From assembly GCA_051414805.1 (NCBI GenBank), contig CP166702.1, forward strand, positions 1,054,001 through 1,118,000: 64,000 nt of DNA. Reading direction: 5' to 3'. The translations under genes and the position numbers were made by a program. Below, piece by piece: positions 44,211 through 53,733 of the stretch (position 1 is its first letter; each line of letters opens with the position of its first letter). Under the pieces are notes generated by a model. The model was not told where the DNA came from. It made no database searches and saw only the letters and a program-made list of their open reading frames with translations. The DNA is from Xenophilus sp003671765 (GTDB lineage Bacteria; Pseudomonadota; Gammaproteobacteria; Burkholderiales; Burkholderiaceae_C).

Positions 44211-46507
44211 TCAGAAACGGTCTTCCATCCCCATCGCCGGGTCGCTCAGGCCATGGCGCCCCGTCTCCACGCGGCCGGCCAGGCGGCGTTCGAAGGCCGG
44301 GTCGGCGTCGCAGGTCACGAGCAGGTCGTACCAGTGGGCGCTGCCGTCCAGGGACCAGTCGCGCTCGACGCGCTGGCCGCCGCGGACCTTGATGCGCCAC
44401 ACGCGGTCGCCGCCCTTGTCGCCGCCTTGGCCGTGGCCGCGGCCACGCGCCGCGTCCCAGGGCGCGCCGTCGTCCTCGCCGTCGCCCCAGCCCGGGCTGC
44501 GGCCGCGGCGCGGCGGGCCGTAGGCGGCATTGGCAACGACGAGGAAGCGGCAGTCGCGCTCGCCGTCGTTGCGCAGCTGCAGGTACAGGTCGCCGCCGCG
44601 CGCGTCGTAGCCCACGCGCAGTTCGGGCGCCGCGGCCTGGCCTGCGCGCAGCGCGTTCAGGTCGCCCTTGAAGTGGCGGTGGAAGCCGTTGGGGCCGAGC
44701 ACCCACAGGTCGTACAGGCCGGCGTTGTCGGTGCCCACGCTCCACACGTCGTCCAGGCGCTTGCCGGCCTCGACCGCGTAGCGGCGCGGCAGGCGGTCCA
44801 GGTTGAGCTTGTCGTACACGTGAAACACTGCGCCCGCGCGTCCGGTGTTGGCGAAGCGCAGCTGCACGCGGCCGTTGCGTGCATCGGCCAGCGCGCTGGC
44901 ATGCAGCTCGTAGGGCAGGGCGCGTGAAGGCCGCGTGCCCCTGGCCTGGCGCGGCAGCCCGGTGTCGGGCGCGGGCTGGATCTGCGCCAGCTGCTCCTGC
45001 TGTGCACGCAGCGCATCGGCCTCGGCCTGCGTCTTGCGGCCGGCGAGCGTGAGGCGGGCCTCGTCGTTCGGGTTGGCGAAGTTGAAGGCCGACAGCAGGT
45101 CACCGCAGACCGCGCGGCGGAAGGCCCCGATGTTGGGTTCCCTGACGCCGAAGCGGGCCTCCAGGAATTGCAGCACCGAGGTGTGGTCGAAGACCTGCGA
45201 GTTCACCCAGCCGCCACGGCTCCATGGCGAGACGACGTACATCGGCACCCGCACGCCCGGTCCGTACACGCGGCCGTCGGGCTGCGGCTGGCCGGGCGAG
45301 GCCGGCGTGTGCGTGAAGCGCTCGAGCGCGATGTCGGCCTCGGCCAGCGTGGTCTTGCCCGCGGGCGTGCCGTCGGCCGCCAGCGAGGGCGCCGAGGGCG
45401 AGGGAACGTGGTCGAAGTAGCCGTCGTTCTCGTCGAAGTTGATGAACAGCACCGTCTTGCTCCACACCTCGGGCACGGCGGTGAGCGCGTCCAGCACCTC
45501 CTGGATGTACCAGGCGCCCTGCACCGGGCTCGACGGGCCGGGGTGCTCGGAGTACGTGGCGGGGCCACCACCCACGACACCTGCGGCAGCCTGCCGTTGC
45601 GGATGTCCTGCCTGAAGCTGCCCAGGAAGCCGCCGTCGGGCATGGTGTTGGCGATGCCCTTGTAGAGCGGGTTGCCCGCGTTGTCGCTGGCCGGGTCGTA
45701 GGGCGGCGAGACCTTCGTGTCGTCGTGGCTCACCGGCTTGCCCGAGGCCTCGTTTGCCTGGCGGTACTGGCGAAAGCCCGCCAGCGGGTTGTCGGTGAAG
45801 TTGTCGGGCATGTTCTGGTAGACCATCCAGCTCACCTTGGCGGCCTCCAGCCGCTCGGGGTAGGTGGTCCAGGCGTAGCCCTGAGTCGACGGGCCGATGT
45901 CGTCCCACACGTTGACCACCGAGGCCACGCCGGCACCCGACGGGCCGTTGGTGCCGGTCCAGAGGAACATGCGGTTGGAGTTGGTGCCCGTGTGCATCGC
46001 GCAGTGGTAGGCGTCGCACACCGTGAAGGCGTTGGCCAGCGCGAACTGAAAGGGCAGCTCGGCCTCCTTGAAGTAGCTCATCGACGCCGGCGTCTTGTAG
46101 CGCGCCCACTGGGTCATGCGGCCGCCGTCCCAGGCGTTCTGGCCGTCGGTCCAGGAGTGCGGCGTGCCGCTCACGCGCTGCGCGTTGCCCTTGCTGCCGT
46201 CGAGGTGGTAGGGCAGCACGGGCTTGCCGTTGGCATCGCCCTGCTGCCAGACGCTCAGGCCCTGCGGCAGCGGGATGGTGAAGCGGTCGCCGAAGCCGCG
46301 CACGCCCCTGAGCGTGCCGAAGTAGTTGTCGAAGGAGCGGTTCTCCTGCATCAGGATGACGACGTGCTCGACGTCCTGCAGCGTGCCCGTGCGGTGGTGG
46401 GCCGGGATCGCGAGGGCGCGGCGGATGCTCGGCGGGAAGGTCGCCAGCGTCGCGGCGGCGAAGCCGGAGGCGGCCGTGTTCTGGAGGAAGGTGCGGCGGT
46501 TGCTCAT
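44211..46507 (-). pseudogene. Phosphocholine-type phospholipase C, one-base frameshift
   Basis: The coding sequence starts at ATG 46507 with a Tat signal (NRRTFLQNTAASGFAAATLA). LMQENRSFDNYFGTLRGVRG and FINFDENDGYFDHV match the acid-phosphatase-like catalytic domain. C-terminal DUF756-like beta domains follow (DLYLQLRNDGERDCRFLVVA). The N-terminal frame runs to about 45570; the C-terminal frame continues from there (ATYSEHPGPSSPVQGAWY). The reading is restored by one extra G in the run near 45564, so this is either a one-base deletion in the genome or an assembly error. The enzyme would hydrolyse phosphatidylcholine or related lipids in the periplasm or outside. Confidence 0.85.
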
Positions 46508-46557
46508 GGCGCGGTTCTCGTTGGGTTGGCTCTCGTGGCAGGGGTGGCGCACTGCGC

Positions 46558-46776
46558 TCAGGGCGCGTAGGTCACGTCGGGTGCGGCCGGGGCCGTGCTC
46601 GCGTTGCCCGTCGATGCGGCCGTGCTGCCGGTGTCGGCGGCCGTGCGCTTGGCCGAGCCGGAGCCGGAACTCACGGCCACGCCGCCGCCGCCACTGCTGC
46701 CGCCACCGCAGGCGGCGAGCACACAGGCCAGCAGCAGCACGCCCAGCAGGCGAAGTCGGATCGTGGGTGGATGCAT
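46558..46776 (-). CDS. Small lipoprotein, Ser/Thr/Ala-rich
   Basis: The 72-residue frame has a type II signal peptide, LLGVLLLACVLAACGGGSSG, with the cysteine around residue 23. The remaining 50 residues are Gly, Ser, Thr and Ala, a low-complexity linker with no domain, ending PDVTYAP. It precedes the phospholipase by 50 bases in the same direction, so it may be its membrane-linked companion. Low-complexity composition leaves doubt whether this is the full gene. Confidence 0.6.
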   Translation of the reverse strand: MHPPTIRLRLLGVLLLACVLAACGGGSSGGGGVAVSSGSGSAKRTAADTGSTAASTGNASTAPAAPDVTYAP

Positions 46777-46960
46777 TCGAAAGCCCTCGTGTGTTGGAAA
46801 GAGTCGATGGGGCGAGCGAGGCGGCTACGCGCACCTCGTCCCGCCGGGACGGCGCGAGGATCGATATGGAAGTCCCTCGTCGCGGCGGGCCGAAGGCTAG
46901 GCAGCGCGCATGACGACGGCGTGTCCCCCGCCGGCGCTGCGCCGTCGTCGTGCGGGGCTT

Positions 46961-47022
46961 GCTATCGAATCGATAGCTGGGCGCGCAGCTGCCACGAGCG
47001 CTGTAGCCGCTTCGCGATCGAT
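46961..47022 (+). repeat. Dispersed GCTAT-N7-ATAGC repeat, copy 8
   Basis: GCTATCGAATCGATAGC is a nearly perfect core. The tail GAGCGCTGTAGCCG and TCGCGATCGA is diverged but keeps polarity. It lies just downstream of the AraC gene. Confidence 0.65.
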
Positions 47023-47065
47023 GCAATTGGTTTCAACAACACCGGCCGGCGCTGCGCGACGCACG

Positions 47066-47977
47066 TCATCCGCTGGCCGCGGCCTGGCGTGCGTAGCGCC
47101 CCGGCGGCATGCCGACATGCCGCGTGAAGGCGACGCCGAAGGTGCTCACCGAGCTGTAGCCCACGCGTTCGGCCACGTCGGCGATCGCCAGTTCGCGCTG
47201 TCCGAGGAGCTGGCGCGCGAGCGCCATGCGCCAGGCGAGCAGGTAGGCCATCGGCGCCATGCCCACCGCCTGGCTGAAGCGCTCGAAGAAGGCGGAGCGC
47301 GACATCGCCGTCTCGCGCGCGAGCGCGGCGATGGTCCACGCCTGCGCGGGCTGCGCATGCATGGCACGCAGCGCCACGGCCAGGCGTGCATCGCCCAGGC
47401 CGCGCACCAGGCCGGGCGAGGCGGCGGTGCCGGCGGCCGAGCGCAGCGCCTCGATCAGCAGCACCTCCAGCAGGCGGGCCATCACGATCTCGCGCGCGGG
47501 GCGGTCGGCGCGCGACTCGTCGCCCACCAGTTGCATCAGCGTCGCCAGGCGCGGATCGCCGCGCACATGCAGCCAGCGCGGCAGCAGCGGCACCAGCAGG
47601 GCCGCATCGGCCGAACCGAAGACGCAATGGCCCACGAGCATGCGCACGTCCACCTCGCCCGCCGGGTCGCCGACCCGCGCGCCGCCGGGCATCGGTGCGA
47701 TCGGCGTGTCGACGGCCTCGCCCTCGCGCGGCGGGTCGCGGTCGAGGCTGGAAGTGGCGAAGGCCCGCGCCGCCGGGATCAGTGCGAAGTCGCCGGCATT
47801 CAGCACGAGCGTCTGGCCTTCGACCGTCAGCTGGCAGGCTCCCTCCAGCACGGCGAAGTAGAAGGGCCGGGCCAGCTCGCTGCGGCGCACGGCCCAGGGC
47901 GCGGACGCGACCACGAGTTTGGAGAAGGGCGTGCGTGGCTGCAGCAGCGACACCACCTCGGCCAGCGGATCGACCAT
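47066..47977 (-). CDS. AraC-family transcriptional regulator, cupin N-terminus
   Basis: The 303-residue protein has an N-terminal AraC-binding cupin (RPFYFAVLEGACQLTVEGQT, LNAGDFALIPA). Two helix-turn-helices at the C-terminus follow: WTIAALARETAMSRSAFFER and AIADVAERVGYSSVSTFGVA, with PPGRYARQ. The start at 47977 (MVDPLAEVVSLLQP) is where the cupin begins. It is divergent from the SDR gene at 48075; this arrangement is common for AraC regulators that activate a short-chain dehydrogenase. The inducer is unknown. Confidence 0.92.
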   Translation of the reverse strand: MVDPLAEVVSLLQPRTPFSKLVVASAPWAVRRSELARPFYFAVLEGACQLTVEGQTLVLNAGDFALIPAARAFATSSLDRDPPREGEAVDTPIAPMPGGARVGDPAGEVDVRMLVGHCVFGSADAALLVPLLPRWLHVRGDPRLATLMQLVGDESRADRPAREIVMARLLEVLLIEALRSAAGTAASPGLVRGLGDARLAVALRAMHAQPAQAWTIAALARETAMSRSAFFERFSQAVGMAPMAYLLAWRMALARQLLGQRELAIADVAERVGYSSVSTFGVAFTRHVGMPPGRYARQAAASG

Positions 47978-48074
47978 GGACGGATTCGACAAAACAATGG
48001 ACTCGCAAGCGTAGCAAGTCCGGCCGGCGGCGCCTAACCTGGGGGCACTCACACACGACCACGGAGTGCACCGC

Positions 48075-48854
48075 ATGTCTTCCCTACCGACCTCTTCTCC
48101 TGCCGTTTCCTCTTCCACCGTGCTCATCACGGGCTGCTCCTCGGGCTTCGGCCTGGCGATCGCGCAGTTGTTCCTCGACCGTGGCTGGCACGTCGTCGCG
48201 ACGATGCGCACGCCGCGCGCCGATGTGCTGCCTGCCTCGCCGCGGCTGCGCGTGCTGGCGCTGGACGTCACCGATGCCGGGAGCATCCGACGCTGCATCG
48301 AGGCCGCGGGGCCGATCGATGCGCTGGTCAACAACGCCGGCATCGGCCTGATGGCGCCTCTGGAGGGCGTGGCGCCCGAGACCGTGCGCGGCATCTTCGA
48401 GACCAACACGCTCGGCACCATCGCGATGACGCAAGCCGTGCTGCCGCAGATGCGCGAGCGGCGCGCGGGCGTGGTGGTGAACGTGACCTCGGCCGTGACG
48501 CTCGCGCCGCTTCCCCTGCTGTCGGTCTACACGGGCAGCAAGGCGGCGGTCAACGCGTTCACCGAGTCGCTGGCGCTGGAACTCGCGCCCTTCGATGTGC
48601 GCGCGCGCCTGGTGCTGCCCGGCCGCGCGCCCGGCACGCGCTTCGGCGCGAACGCGGCCTCGCGCATGCAGGACGGCGTGCCCGCGCCGTACGTCGATTT
48701 CCGCGAGCGCGTGTTCGCGGCGGCGCGCGACACGGCGGCGGCGATCACGCGTTCGGAGGACGTGGCCGAGGCGGTGTGGCGTGCCGTGACCGACGCCGCG
48801 GCGCCGATGCGCCTGCCGGCCGGCGCGGATGCCGTGGCGCTGGCGGGCGCCTGA
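48075..48854 (+). CDS. SDR-family oxidoreductase
   Basis: The 259-residue protein is a classical short-chain dehydrogenase. The NAD(P) motif VLITGCSSGFGLAIAQ (residues 17-32), VNNAGIG, and the catalytic Ser (NVTSAV) with Tyr and Lys in SVYTGSKAAV are all present. The Rossmann domain has the usual LDVTD acidic residue, favouring NAD(P) binding through the adenine pocket. Substrate unknown. It is divergent from an AraC regulator with 97 bases between starts. Confidence 0.92.
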   Translation: MSSLPTSSPAVSSSTVLITGCSSGFGLAIAQLFLDRGWHVVATMRTPRADVLPASPRLRVLALDVTDAGSIRRCIEAAGPIDALVNNAGIGLMAPLEGVAPETVRGIFETNTLGTIAMTQAVLPQMRERRAGVVVNVTSAVTLAPLPLLSVYTGSKAAVNAFTESLALELAPFDVRARLVLPGRAPGTRFGANAASRMQDGVPAPYVDFRERVFAAARDTAAAITRSEDVAEAVWRAVTDAAAPMRLPAGADAVALAGA

Positions 48855-48878
48855 GGAAGGGCACCCGCCGCGTAGCCG

Positions 48879-49781
48879 TCAGCCCGCGTTGCTGATGCCG
48901 CTGGCGACGTGCCCGGCCGGCACGTGCCGCGCGGCCGAGCGCACGTGGCCCGTCTGGTCGTCGAAGAAGAAGTCGGGTTCGAACTCGCGCAGGAAGCCGC
49001 CCTTGTCGAGGCCGGCGAGGAACATCGCCTCGTCGACGCGGATGTTCCAGCTCATGAGCGTCTGGATCGCGCGGCGGTGCGCCGGCGCGCCGCGCGCGGT
49101 GACCAGGGCCGTGCGGATGCGCATGCCGGTGCTGGCGGCCGCCTGCTGCAGGCGGTGCAGCGCGACGAGGAAGGGCGCCAGCGGCCCGGCGCCCAGCGGC
49201 ACCGCGGCCTTGTCGGCCTCGTGCGCCTGGAAGGCGGCCAGGCCCTGGGCTTGGTAGACGCGCTCGGCCTCGTCGGAGAACAGCACCGCGTCGCCGTCGA
49301 AGGCGATGCGCACTTCGTCCGGGTGCAGGCTGCTGGCCAGGGCCGCCTCGACGTTGACGTGTGCCGCCGCGAAGCCCGCGCGCAGAGCCTCGCGCACGTC
49401 CTCGGCGTTGGCGGAGAGGAACAGGTCGGCGTTGAGCGGCGTGAGGTAGCGAAAGGGCGAGCGCCCCTGCGTGAACACGCCGCGTTGGATCTGCAGCTCG
49501 GCCGCCGCGCCCGAGTTGAAGATGCGCATGCCCGAGGCCGGGTCGTTGCGCGACAGGATCACCACCTCCACCCGCTGCACGCCATCGTCGTTGAAGCGCA
49601 GCAGCTTGCGCACCAGCGAGTAAGCGATGCCCGGCGACGCGGGCACGTCGAGCCGCTCGAGCTGCAGGCGCATGTAGGCATCGGGGTCGCCGTGCTCGAA
49701 GAGGCGGTTCTCCTCCTCGAGGTTGAACAGGGCGCGCGAGGAGATCGCGACCACGAGCTTGTCGTCCAGGGTGACGGGCAT
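48879..49781 (-). CDS. 5'-nucleotidase (cN-I type)
   Basis: The 300-residue protein matches the cytosolic 5'-nucleotidase family PF06189 (related to NT5C1). VVAISSRALFNLEEENRLF, RIFNSGAAAELQIQRGVFT, RIAFDGDAVLFSDEAERVYQ and FLAGLDKGGFLREFEPDFFF are the conserved segments. The DGD and DD are HAD-type metal ligands. It dephosphorylates nucleoside 5'-monophosphates such as AMP. The gene converges with the SDR gene with 24 bases between the ends, so it is a separate transcript. Confidence 0.9.
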   Translation of the reverse strand: MPVTLDDKLVVAISSRALFNLEEENRLFEHGDPDAYMRLQLERLDVPASPGIAYSLVRKLLRFNDDGVQRVEVVILSRNDPASGMRIFNSGAAAELQIQRGVFTQGRSPFRYLTPLNADLFLSANAEDVREALRAGFAAAHVNVEAALASSLHPDEVRIAFDGDAVLFSDEAERVYQAQGLAAFQAHEADKAAVPLGAGPLAPFLVALHRLQQAAASTGMRIRTALVTARGAPAHRRAIQTLMSWNIRVDEAMFLAGLDKGGFLREFEPDFFFDDQTGHVRSAARHVPAGHVASGISNAG

Positions 49782-49973
49782 GGCGGGCGTTGGAACGTGA
49801 AGGGGCCGGCTGCGATTGTCGTGCGTGGCGGGAGCCCGGGGGCGCCCGGGCGCGCAGTCCGGCCCAGGCGCATGAGTGACAGCCCGGCTACCGGGGATGC
49901 GTCACCATGGCATCCCGCGTGGCGCGCCGGACAAGCGCGTTGCGCGACTTCACGTTTCAACGCCGCGATCCGC

Positions 49974-50921
49974 ATGACCTCTCCCTTCACCTCGACACCG
50001 ATGCTCTGCGGCGCTTTGCGCCAGCCGCGCCAGATGCTGGCCGACCAGAAGTACGACGGCCACAAGTCCATCCACGACGACGCCATGGCCGAGGGCCTGG
50101 GCCTGCGTGCCGGCCCCATCGAAGGGCCGACGCACTTCAGCCAGTTCGACCCTCTGCTGTTCCAGCTCTTCGGCAATGCCTGGTTCGAGACCGGCTGCAT
50201 CAGCGCCCACTACCAGACCATGGTGGTCGAAGGCGAGTCGGTGCGCGCCTTCGTCGAGATGCCCGCGCCCGGCGCGACCTTCGTGCGCATCCACGCCGAG
50301 AAGGCCGACGGCACGCCGGTGCTGATCGGATCCGCCTCCGTCGGCGAGCCCACGCAGCCGCACGAACTGGAGCAGCGCATGGCCAAGCTGCGCCCGCCCA
50401 CGGGGCTGGTGATCAACCGCGACCTGAAGGTGGGCCAGCGCGGTGCGGTGCCCGAGACGATCCGCATGGGCTTCGACCAGCACATGGGCGACCACTACCC
50501 CTTCACGCTCGACGACAAGCTCGCCCCGATCACCGAGCCCTGCGCCTGGTACACGGCCGAGGGCGGTGCGGCCTCGCCCTGGGGCCGGCCGATCATCCCG
50601 ACCGAGATGATCAGCGTGCTGCTGGGCTCGACCATTGCCGATGCGCAGCTGGGGGGCCGCAAGCCCGCCGTCGGCCTGTTCGCGGGGCAGCAGATCCGCC
50701 GCATCGCCGGGCCGCTCTTCGTCGACCAGGACTACGACCTGGAGCGCGAGATCGTCGCGCTGAGCGAGAGCGCGCGCACCGAGTCGGTGTGGGTGCGCAC
50801 GAAGGTCTACGAAGCCGGCACGCGCAAGCTGGCGGCCGAGATGATCCTCAACGGCGCCACGATGAAGGCCTCGTACCCGCACTACGAGGCCGAGGCGCGC
50901 GAACTGGGCCTTTCGGCCTGA
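49974..50921 (+). CDS. Hot-dog-like (MaoC-related) protein, unknown function
   Basis: The 315-residue protein is not recognised with certainty. MTSPFTSTPMLCGALRQPRQ opens it; KSIHDDAMAEGLGLRAGPIE, GPTHFSQFDPLLFQLFGNAW and VPETIRMGFDQHMGDHYPFT follow. The predicted pattern, two hydrophobic helices each with flanking strands, resembles a double hot-dog fold used by acyl-CoA or beta-hydroxyacyl dehydratases. It sits 17 bases before an enoyl-CoA hydratase gene, supporting a role in acyl chemistry. A longer frame upstream is antisense to the nucleotidase. Confidence 0.6.
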   Translation: MTSPFTSTPMLCGALRQPRQMLADQKYDGHKSIHDDAMAEGLGLRAGPIEGPTHFSQFDPLLFQLFGNAWFETGCISAHYQTMVVEGESVRAFVEMPAPGATFVRIHAEKADGTPVLIGSASVGEPTQPHELEQRMAKLRPPTGLVINRDLKVGQRGAVPETIRMGFDQHMGDHYPFTLDDKLAPITEPCAWYTAEGGAASPWGRPIIPTEMISVLLGSTIADAQLGGRKPAVGLFAGQQIRRIAGPLFVDQDYDLEREIVALSESARTESVWVRTKVYEAGTRKLAAEMILNGATMKASYPHYEAEARELGLSA

Positions 50922-50938
50922 GCATGGAAGCCTTCTTC

Positions 50939-51772
50939 ATGAACGACAGCACCTCCCTCGACACCGGCACGCCGGACCTGCTCGCCACGCTCGATGCGGG
51001 CGTGCTCACCCTCACGTTGAACCGTCCCGATGCGCGCAACGCCATGTCGCGCGCCATGAACCAGGCGCTGGCGCAGCAGCTCGCGGCGGCCGAACTCGAC
51101 CCGGCCGTGAAGTGCATCGTGCTCACCGGCGCAGGCAAGGGCTTCTGTGCCGGTGGCGACGTCAAGGGCATGGCGGCGGCCGGTGACGGCACGGTGGGCG
51201 CGCTCACCATCGACGAGGCGATCCACCTGCAGCGCGTGAACCAGCGCGCCACCGCAGGCAAGCTGTTCAAGATGCCCAAGCCCACGATCGCTGCGCTGCC
51301 CGGCCCGGCGGCGGGTGCCGGCTTGGCGCTCGCGCTGGCCTGCGACCTGCGCATCATGGCGAGCACGGCGATCCTCACCACCGCTTTCGCGCGCGTCGGT
51401 TTCTCGGGCGACTACGGCGGCACGTACTTCCTGACCCAGCTCGTCGGTGCCGCCAAGGCGCGCGAGCTGTACCTGCTGTCGGAGCGCGTGAGCGCCGACG
51501 AGGCGCTGCGCCTGGGCCTGGCGAACTGGGTCTGCGCACCCGAGGAACTGGCCGAGCGCACGCGCGAGATCGCCCGCCGTCTCGCGGCCGGCCCCACGGT
51601 GGCCTACCGCTACATGAAGGAAAACCTGAATCGCGCGCTCGCGGGCGGCGACATCGACGACTGCCTGGACCTCGAGGCCACGCACCACATCCACTGCGGT
51701 CAGACGGAGGACCACCGCGAGGCCGCGCAGGCCTTCGTCGAGAAGCGCGAGCCGGTGTTCAAGGGCCGGTAG
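50939..51772 (+). CDS. Enoyl-CoA hydratase/isomerase family protein
   Basis: The 277-residue crotonase-fold protein has LTLNRPDARNAMSRAMNQAL, the oxyanion hole CAGGDVKGM, GPAAGAGLALALACDLRIM and FSGDYGGTYFLTQLVG. The oxyanion-hole glycines are there; the usual catalytic glutamates are less clear (DYGGT replaces the typical E-x-G pattern). Substrate unknown. The ATG at 50939 has GGAAG eight bases upstream; an alternative is the ATG at 50924. It is co-directional with the hot-dog-like gene at almost zero distance. Confidence 0.9.
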   Translation: MNDSTSLDTGTPDLLATLDAGVLTLTLNRPDARNAMSRAMNQALAQQLAAAELDPAVKCIVLTGAGKGFCAGGDVKGMAAAGDGTVGALTIDEAIHLQRVNQRATAGKLFKMPKPTIAALPGPAAGAGLALALACDLRIMASTAILTTAFARVGFSGDYGGTYFLTQLVGAAKARELYLLSERVSADEALRLGLANWVCAPEELAERTREIARRLAAGPTVAYRYMKENLNRALAGGDIDDCLDLEATHHIHCGQTEDHREAAQAFVEKREPVFKGR

Positions 51773-51805
51773 TCGGCCTCGATCCGGTCTGGGCCTGGAG
51801 CACCC

Positions 51806-52690
51806 TCAGGCGCTCGCCGTCACCTGTTGCAGTGCGTCCATCGCGTGCTGCGGCAGTTCGAGCCGGCCCGCGGCCAGGTTCTCCCGCAGGTGCGCCACCG
51901 ACGAGGTGCCCGGAATCAGCAGGATGTTGGGGGAGCGGCGCAGCAGCCAGGCCAGGGCCACCTGCATCGGCGTGGCGTCCAGTTCGCGTGCCACGTTCGA
52001 CAGGGCGGCCGATTGCAGCGGCGAAAAGCCCCCCAGCGGAAAGAAGGGGACGTAGGGCACGCCGTCCTTCGCCAAGGCGTCGATCAGGGCGTCGTCGTTC
52101 CGGTGCACGAGGTTGTACTGGTTCTGCACGCAGGCGATACGGCAGATGCGCCGGGCGTCCGCGACCTGGCGCGCCGTGACGTTGCTCAGGCCGATGTGGC
52201 GGATCAGGCCCTGCCGCTGCAGTTCCGCGAGCGTCGACAGCGCTTCGTCGAGCGAGCCCTCGGCGGGGCCGTGCACGTCGAACATCGCCCGCAGGTTGAC
52301 CACCTCGAGCCGCTCCAGGCCGAGGTTGCGCAGGTTGTCGTGAACCGCCTGGCGCAGCTGCTGCGCCGAAAAGGCCGGGTTCCAGGACGCGTCCGCGCCG
52401 CGCACCGCGCCCACCTTTGTCACGATCACCAGGTCGTCGGCATAGGGGTGCAGCGCTTCGCGGATCAACTGGTTCGTGACGTGCGGGCCGTAGAAGTCGC
52501 TGGTGTCGATGTGGTTCACGCCGGCCTCGACAGCGGCCCGTAGCACCGCCAGCGCGGCCTGCCGGTCGCGCGGCGGCCCGAAGACGCCCGGGCCGGCCAG
52601 CTGCATGGCGCCATAGCCCAGGCGGCGCACGGGGCGCTCGCCCAGCACGGAGGGGGTGTCGGCGGTGGATTCGGTGCTGGTGCTCGTCAT
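51806..52690 (-). CDS. Aldo/keto reductase family oxidoreductase
   Basis: The 294-residue protein has the AKR (beta/alpha)8 fold with Asp62 and Tyr67 in NHIDTSDFYGPH and Lys92 in VTKVGA as catalytic residues. The position of the usual tetrad histidine (LxxxHxP) holds arginine in VVNLRAM, as in some bacterial AKR groups (YdbC-like). SNVTARQVADA and GTSSVAHLRENLAAGRL serve the NADPH cofactor. It reduces a carbonyl compound; substrate unknown. It is divergent from a LysR gene with 98 bases between. Confidence 0.92.
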   Translation of the reverse strand: MTSTSTESTADTPSVLGERPVRRLGYGAMQLAGPGVFGPPRDRQAALAVLRAAVEAGVNHIDTSDFYGPHVTNQLIREALHPYADDLVIVTKVGAVRGADASWNPAFSAQQLRQAVHDNLRNLGLERLEVVNLRAMFDVHGPAEGSLDEALSTLAELQRQGLIRHIGLSNVTARQVADARRICRIACVQNQYNLVHRNDDALIDALAKDGVPYVPFFPLGGFSPLQSAALSNVARELDATPMQVALAWLLRRSPNILLIPGTSSVAHLRENLAAGRLELPQHAMDALQQVTASA

Positions 52691-52769
52691 GTGAACGCTC
52701 CTTCTGGATGGATGAGGGGCAGTCTAGGGAGCGGCCTTATGCCTGATAAGCCGGCACAGTGCGCACGGG

Positions 52770-52789
52770 TTGTGCAGAATTCAGAACAA
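52770..52789. promoter_or_regulatory. Palindrome overlapping the LysR start codon
   Basis: TTGTGCAGAATTCAGAACAA has symmetric ends (TTGT, ACAA) around a central GAATTC and ends on the first base of the ATG. A LysR dimer bound here would block its own translation start region, so autorepression is plausible. Confidence 0.4.
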
Positions 52790-53709
52790 TGAAGTGCGAC
52801 CTCGGCGACCTGAATGCTTTCCTGGCGGTGGCGCGCACCCGTGGGTTTCGGGAAGGCGCCCGGCTCGGCGGGGGCAGTGCTTCGGCCTTGAGCCAGGCGG
52901 TGCGCAGGCTCGAAGCCCAACTGGGCGTGCGCCTGCTCCACCGCACGACCCGCAGCGTGGTGCCAACCGAGGCCGGGCAGCGCCTGCTGGAGCGCCTGGG
53001 CCCGGCCATCGGCGAGGTGGAGGCCGCGCTGGACGTCGTCAACGGCTTTCGCGACACACCCGCCGGCACCCTGCGCCTGAATGTGCCGATGAGCGCGTCG
53101 CGCCTCGTGCTGCCGGCGCTGGTGCCCGACTTCCTGGCGGCCTTTCCCGACATCCAGCTCGACGTCATCGCCGAGGACGGCTTCGTGGACCTCGTGGCCA
53201 GCGGCTGCGATGCGGGCATCCGCTACGACGAGCGGCTGGAGCAGGACATGGTGGCCGTGCCCATCGGCCCGCGCACGCAGCGCTTCGCGGCGGCCGCTTC
53301 GCCCGCCTACCTGGACCGCCACGGCCGCCCGGAGCATCCGAGCGAGCTGCTGCACCATGCCTGCCTGCGTGGCCGCTTCGCGAGCGGCACGGTGCCGCCG
53401 TGGGACTTCGTTCGGGATGGCGAATCGGTGCGGGTGGACCCGGCGGCCCGCATGGTGGTGCGGCTCGGCGCCGCGGCCGACCTGGCGGTCGATGCCGCCA
53501 TCGCGGGGGCGGGCGTGGTCTACCTATTCGAGGACTGGCTGCGGCCCCATCTGGACCGCGGCGTGCTGGAGCCGGTGCTGCCGCAGTGGTGGCCCAGCTT
53601 TCCGGGGCCCTTCCTCTACTACCCCGGCCGCAAGCTCCTGCCGGCGCCGCTGCGGGCCTTTGTCGACTTCATCCGCACGCGAGGCGAAGCGGCCCCTTCC
53701 GGCGCATGA
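52789..53709 (+). CDS. LysR-family transcriptional regulator
   Basis: The 306-residue regulator has its winged helix at residues 1-60 (LNAFLAVARTRGFREGARLG, SASALSQAVRRLEAQLGVRL) and an effector domain from about residue 90 (GTLRLNVPMSASRLVLPALV). The helix-turn-helix is slightly atypical (GGGSASALSQAV). The local target is likely the divergent aldo/keto reductase. The ending is RTRGEAAPSGA. It converges with the type II secretion gene gspF. Confidence 0.9.
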   Translation: MKCDLGDLNAFLAVARTRGFREGARLGGGSASALSQAVRRLEAQLGVRLLHRTTRSVVPTEAGQRLLERLGPAIGEVEAALDVVNGFRDTPAGTLRLNVPMSASRLVLPALVPDFLAAFPDIQLDVIAEDGFVDLVASGCDAGIRYDERLEQDMVAVPIGPRTQRFAAAASPAYLDRHGRPEHPSELLHHACLRGRFASGTVPPWDFVRDGESVRVDPAARMVVRLGAAADLAVDAAIAGAGVVYLFEDWLRPHLDRGVLEPVLPQWWPSFPGPFLYYPGRKLLPAPLRAFVDFIRTRGEAAPSGA

Positions 53710-53733
53710 GCGCGCCGGCTGCGCCGCTGGCGC

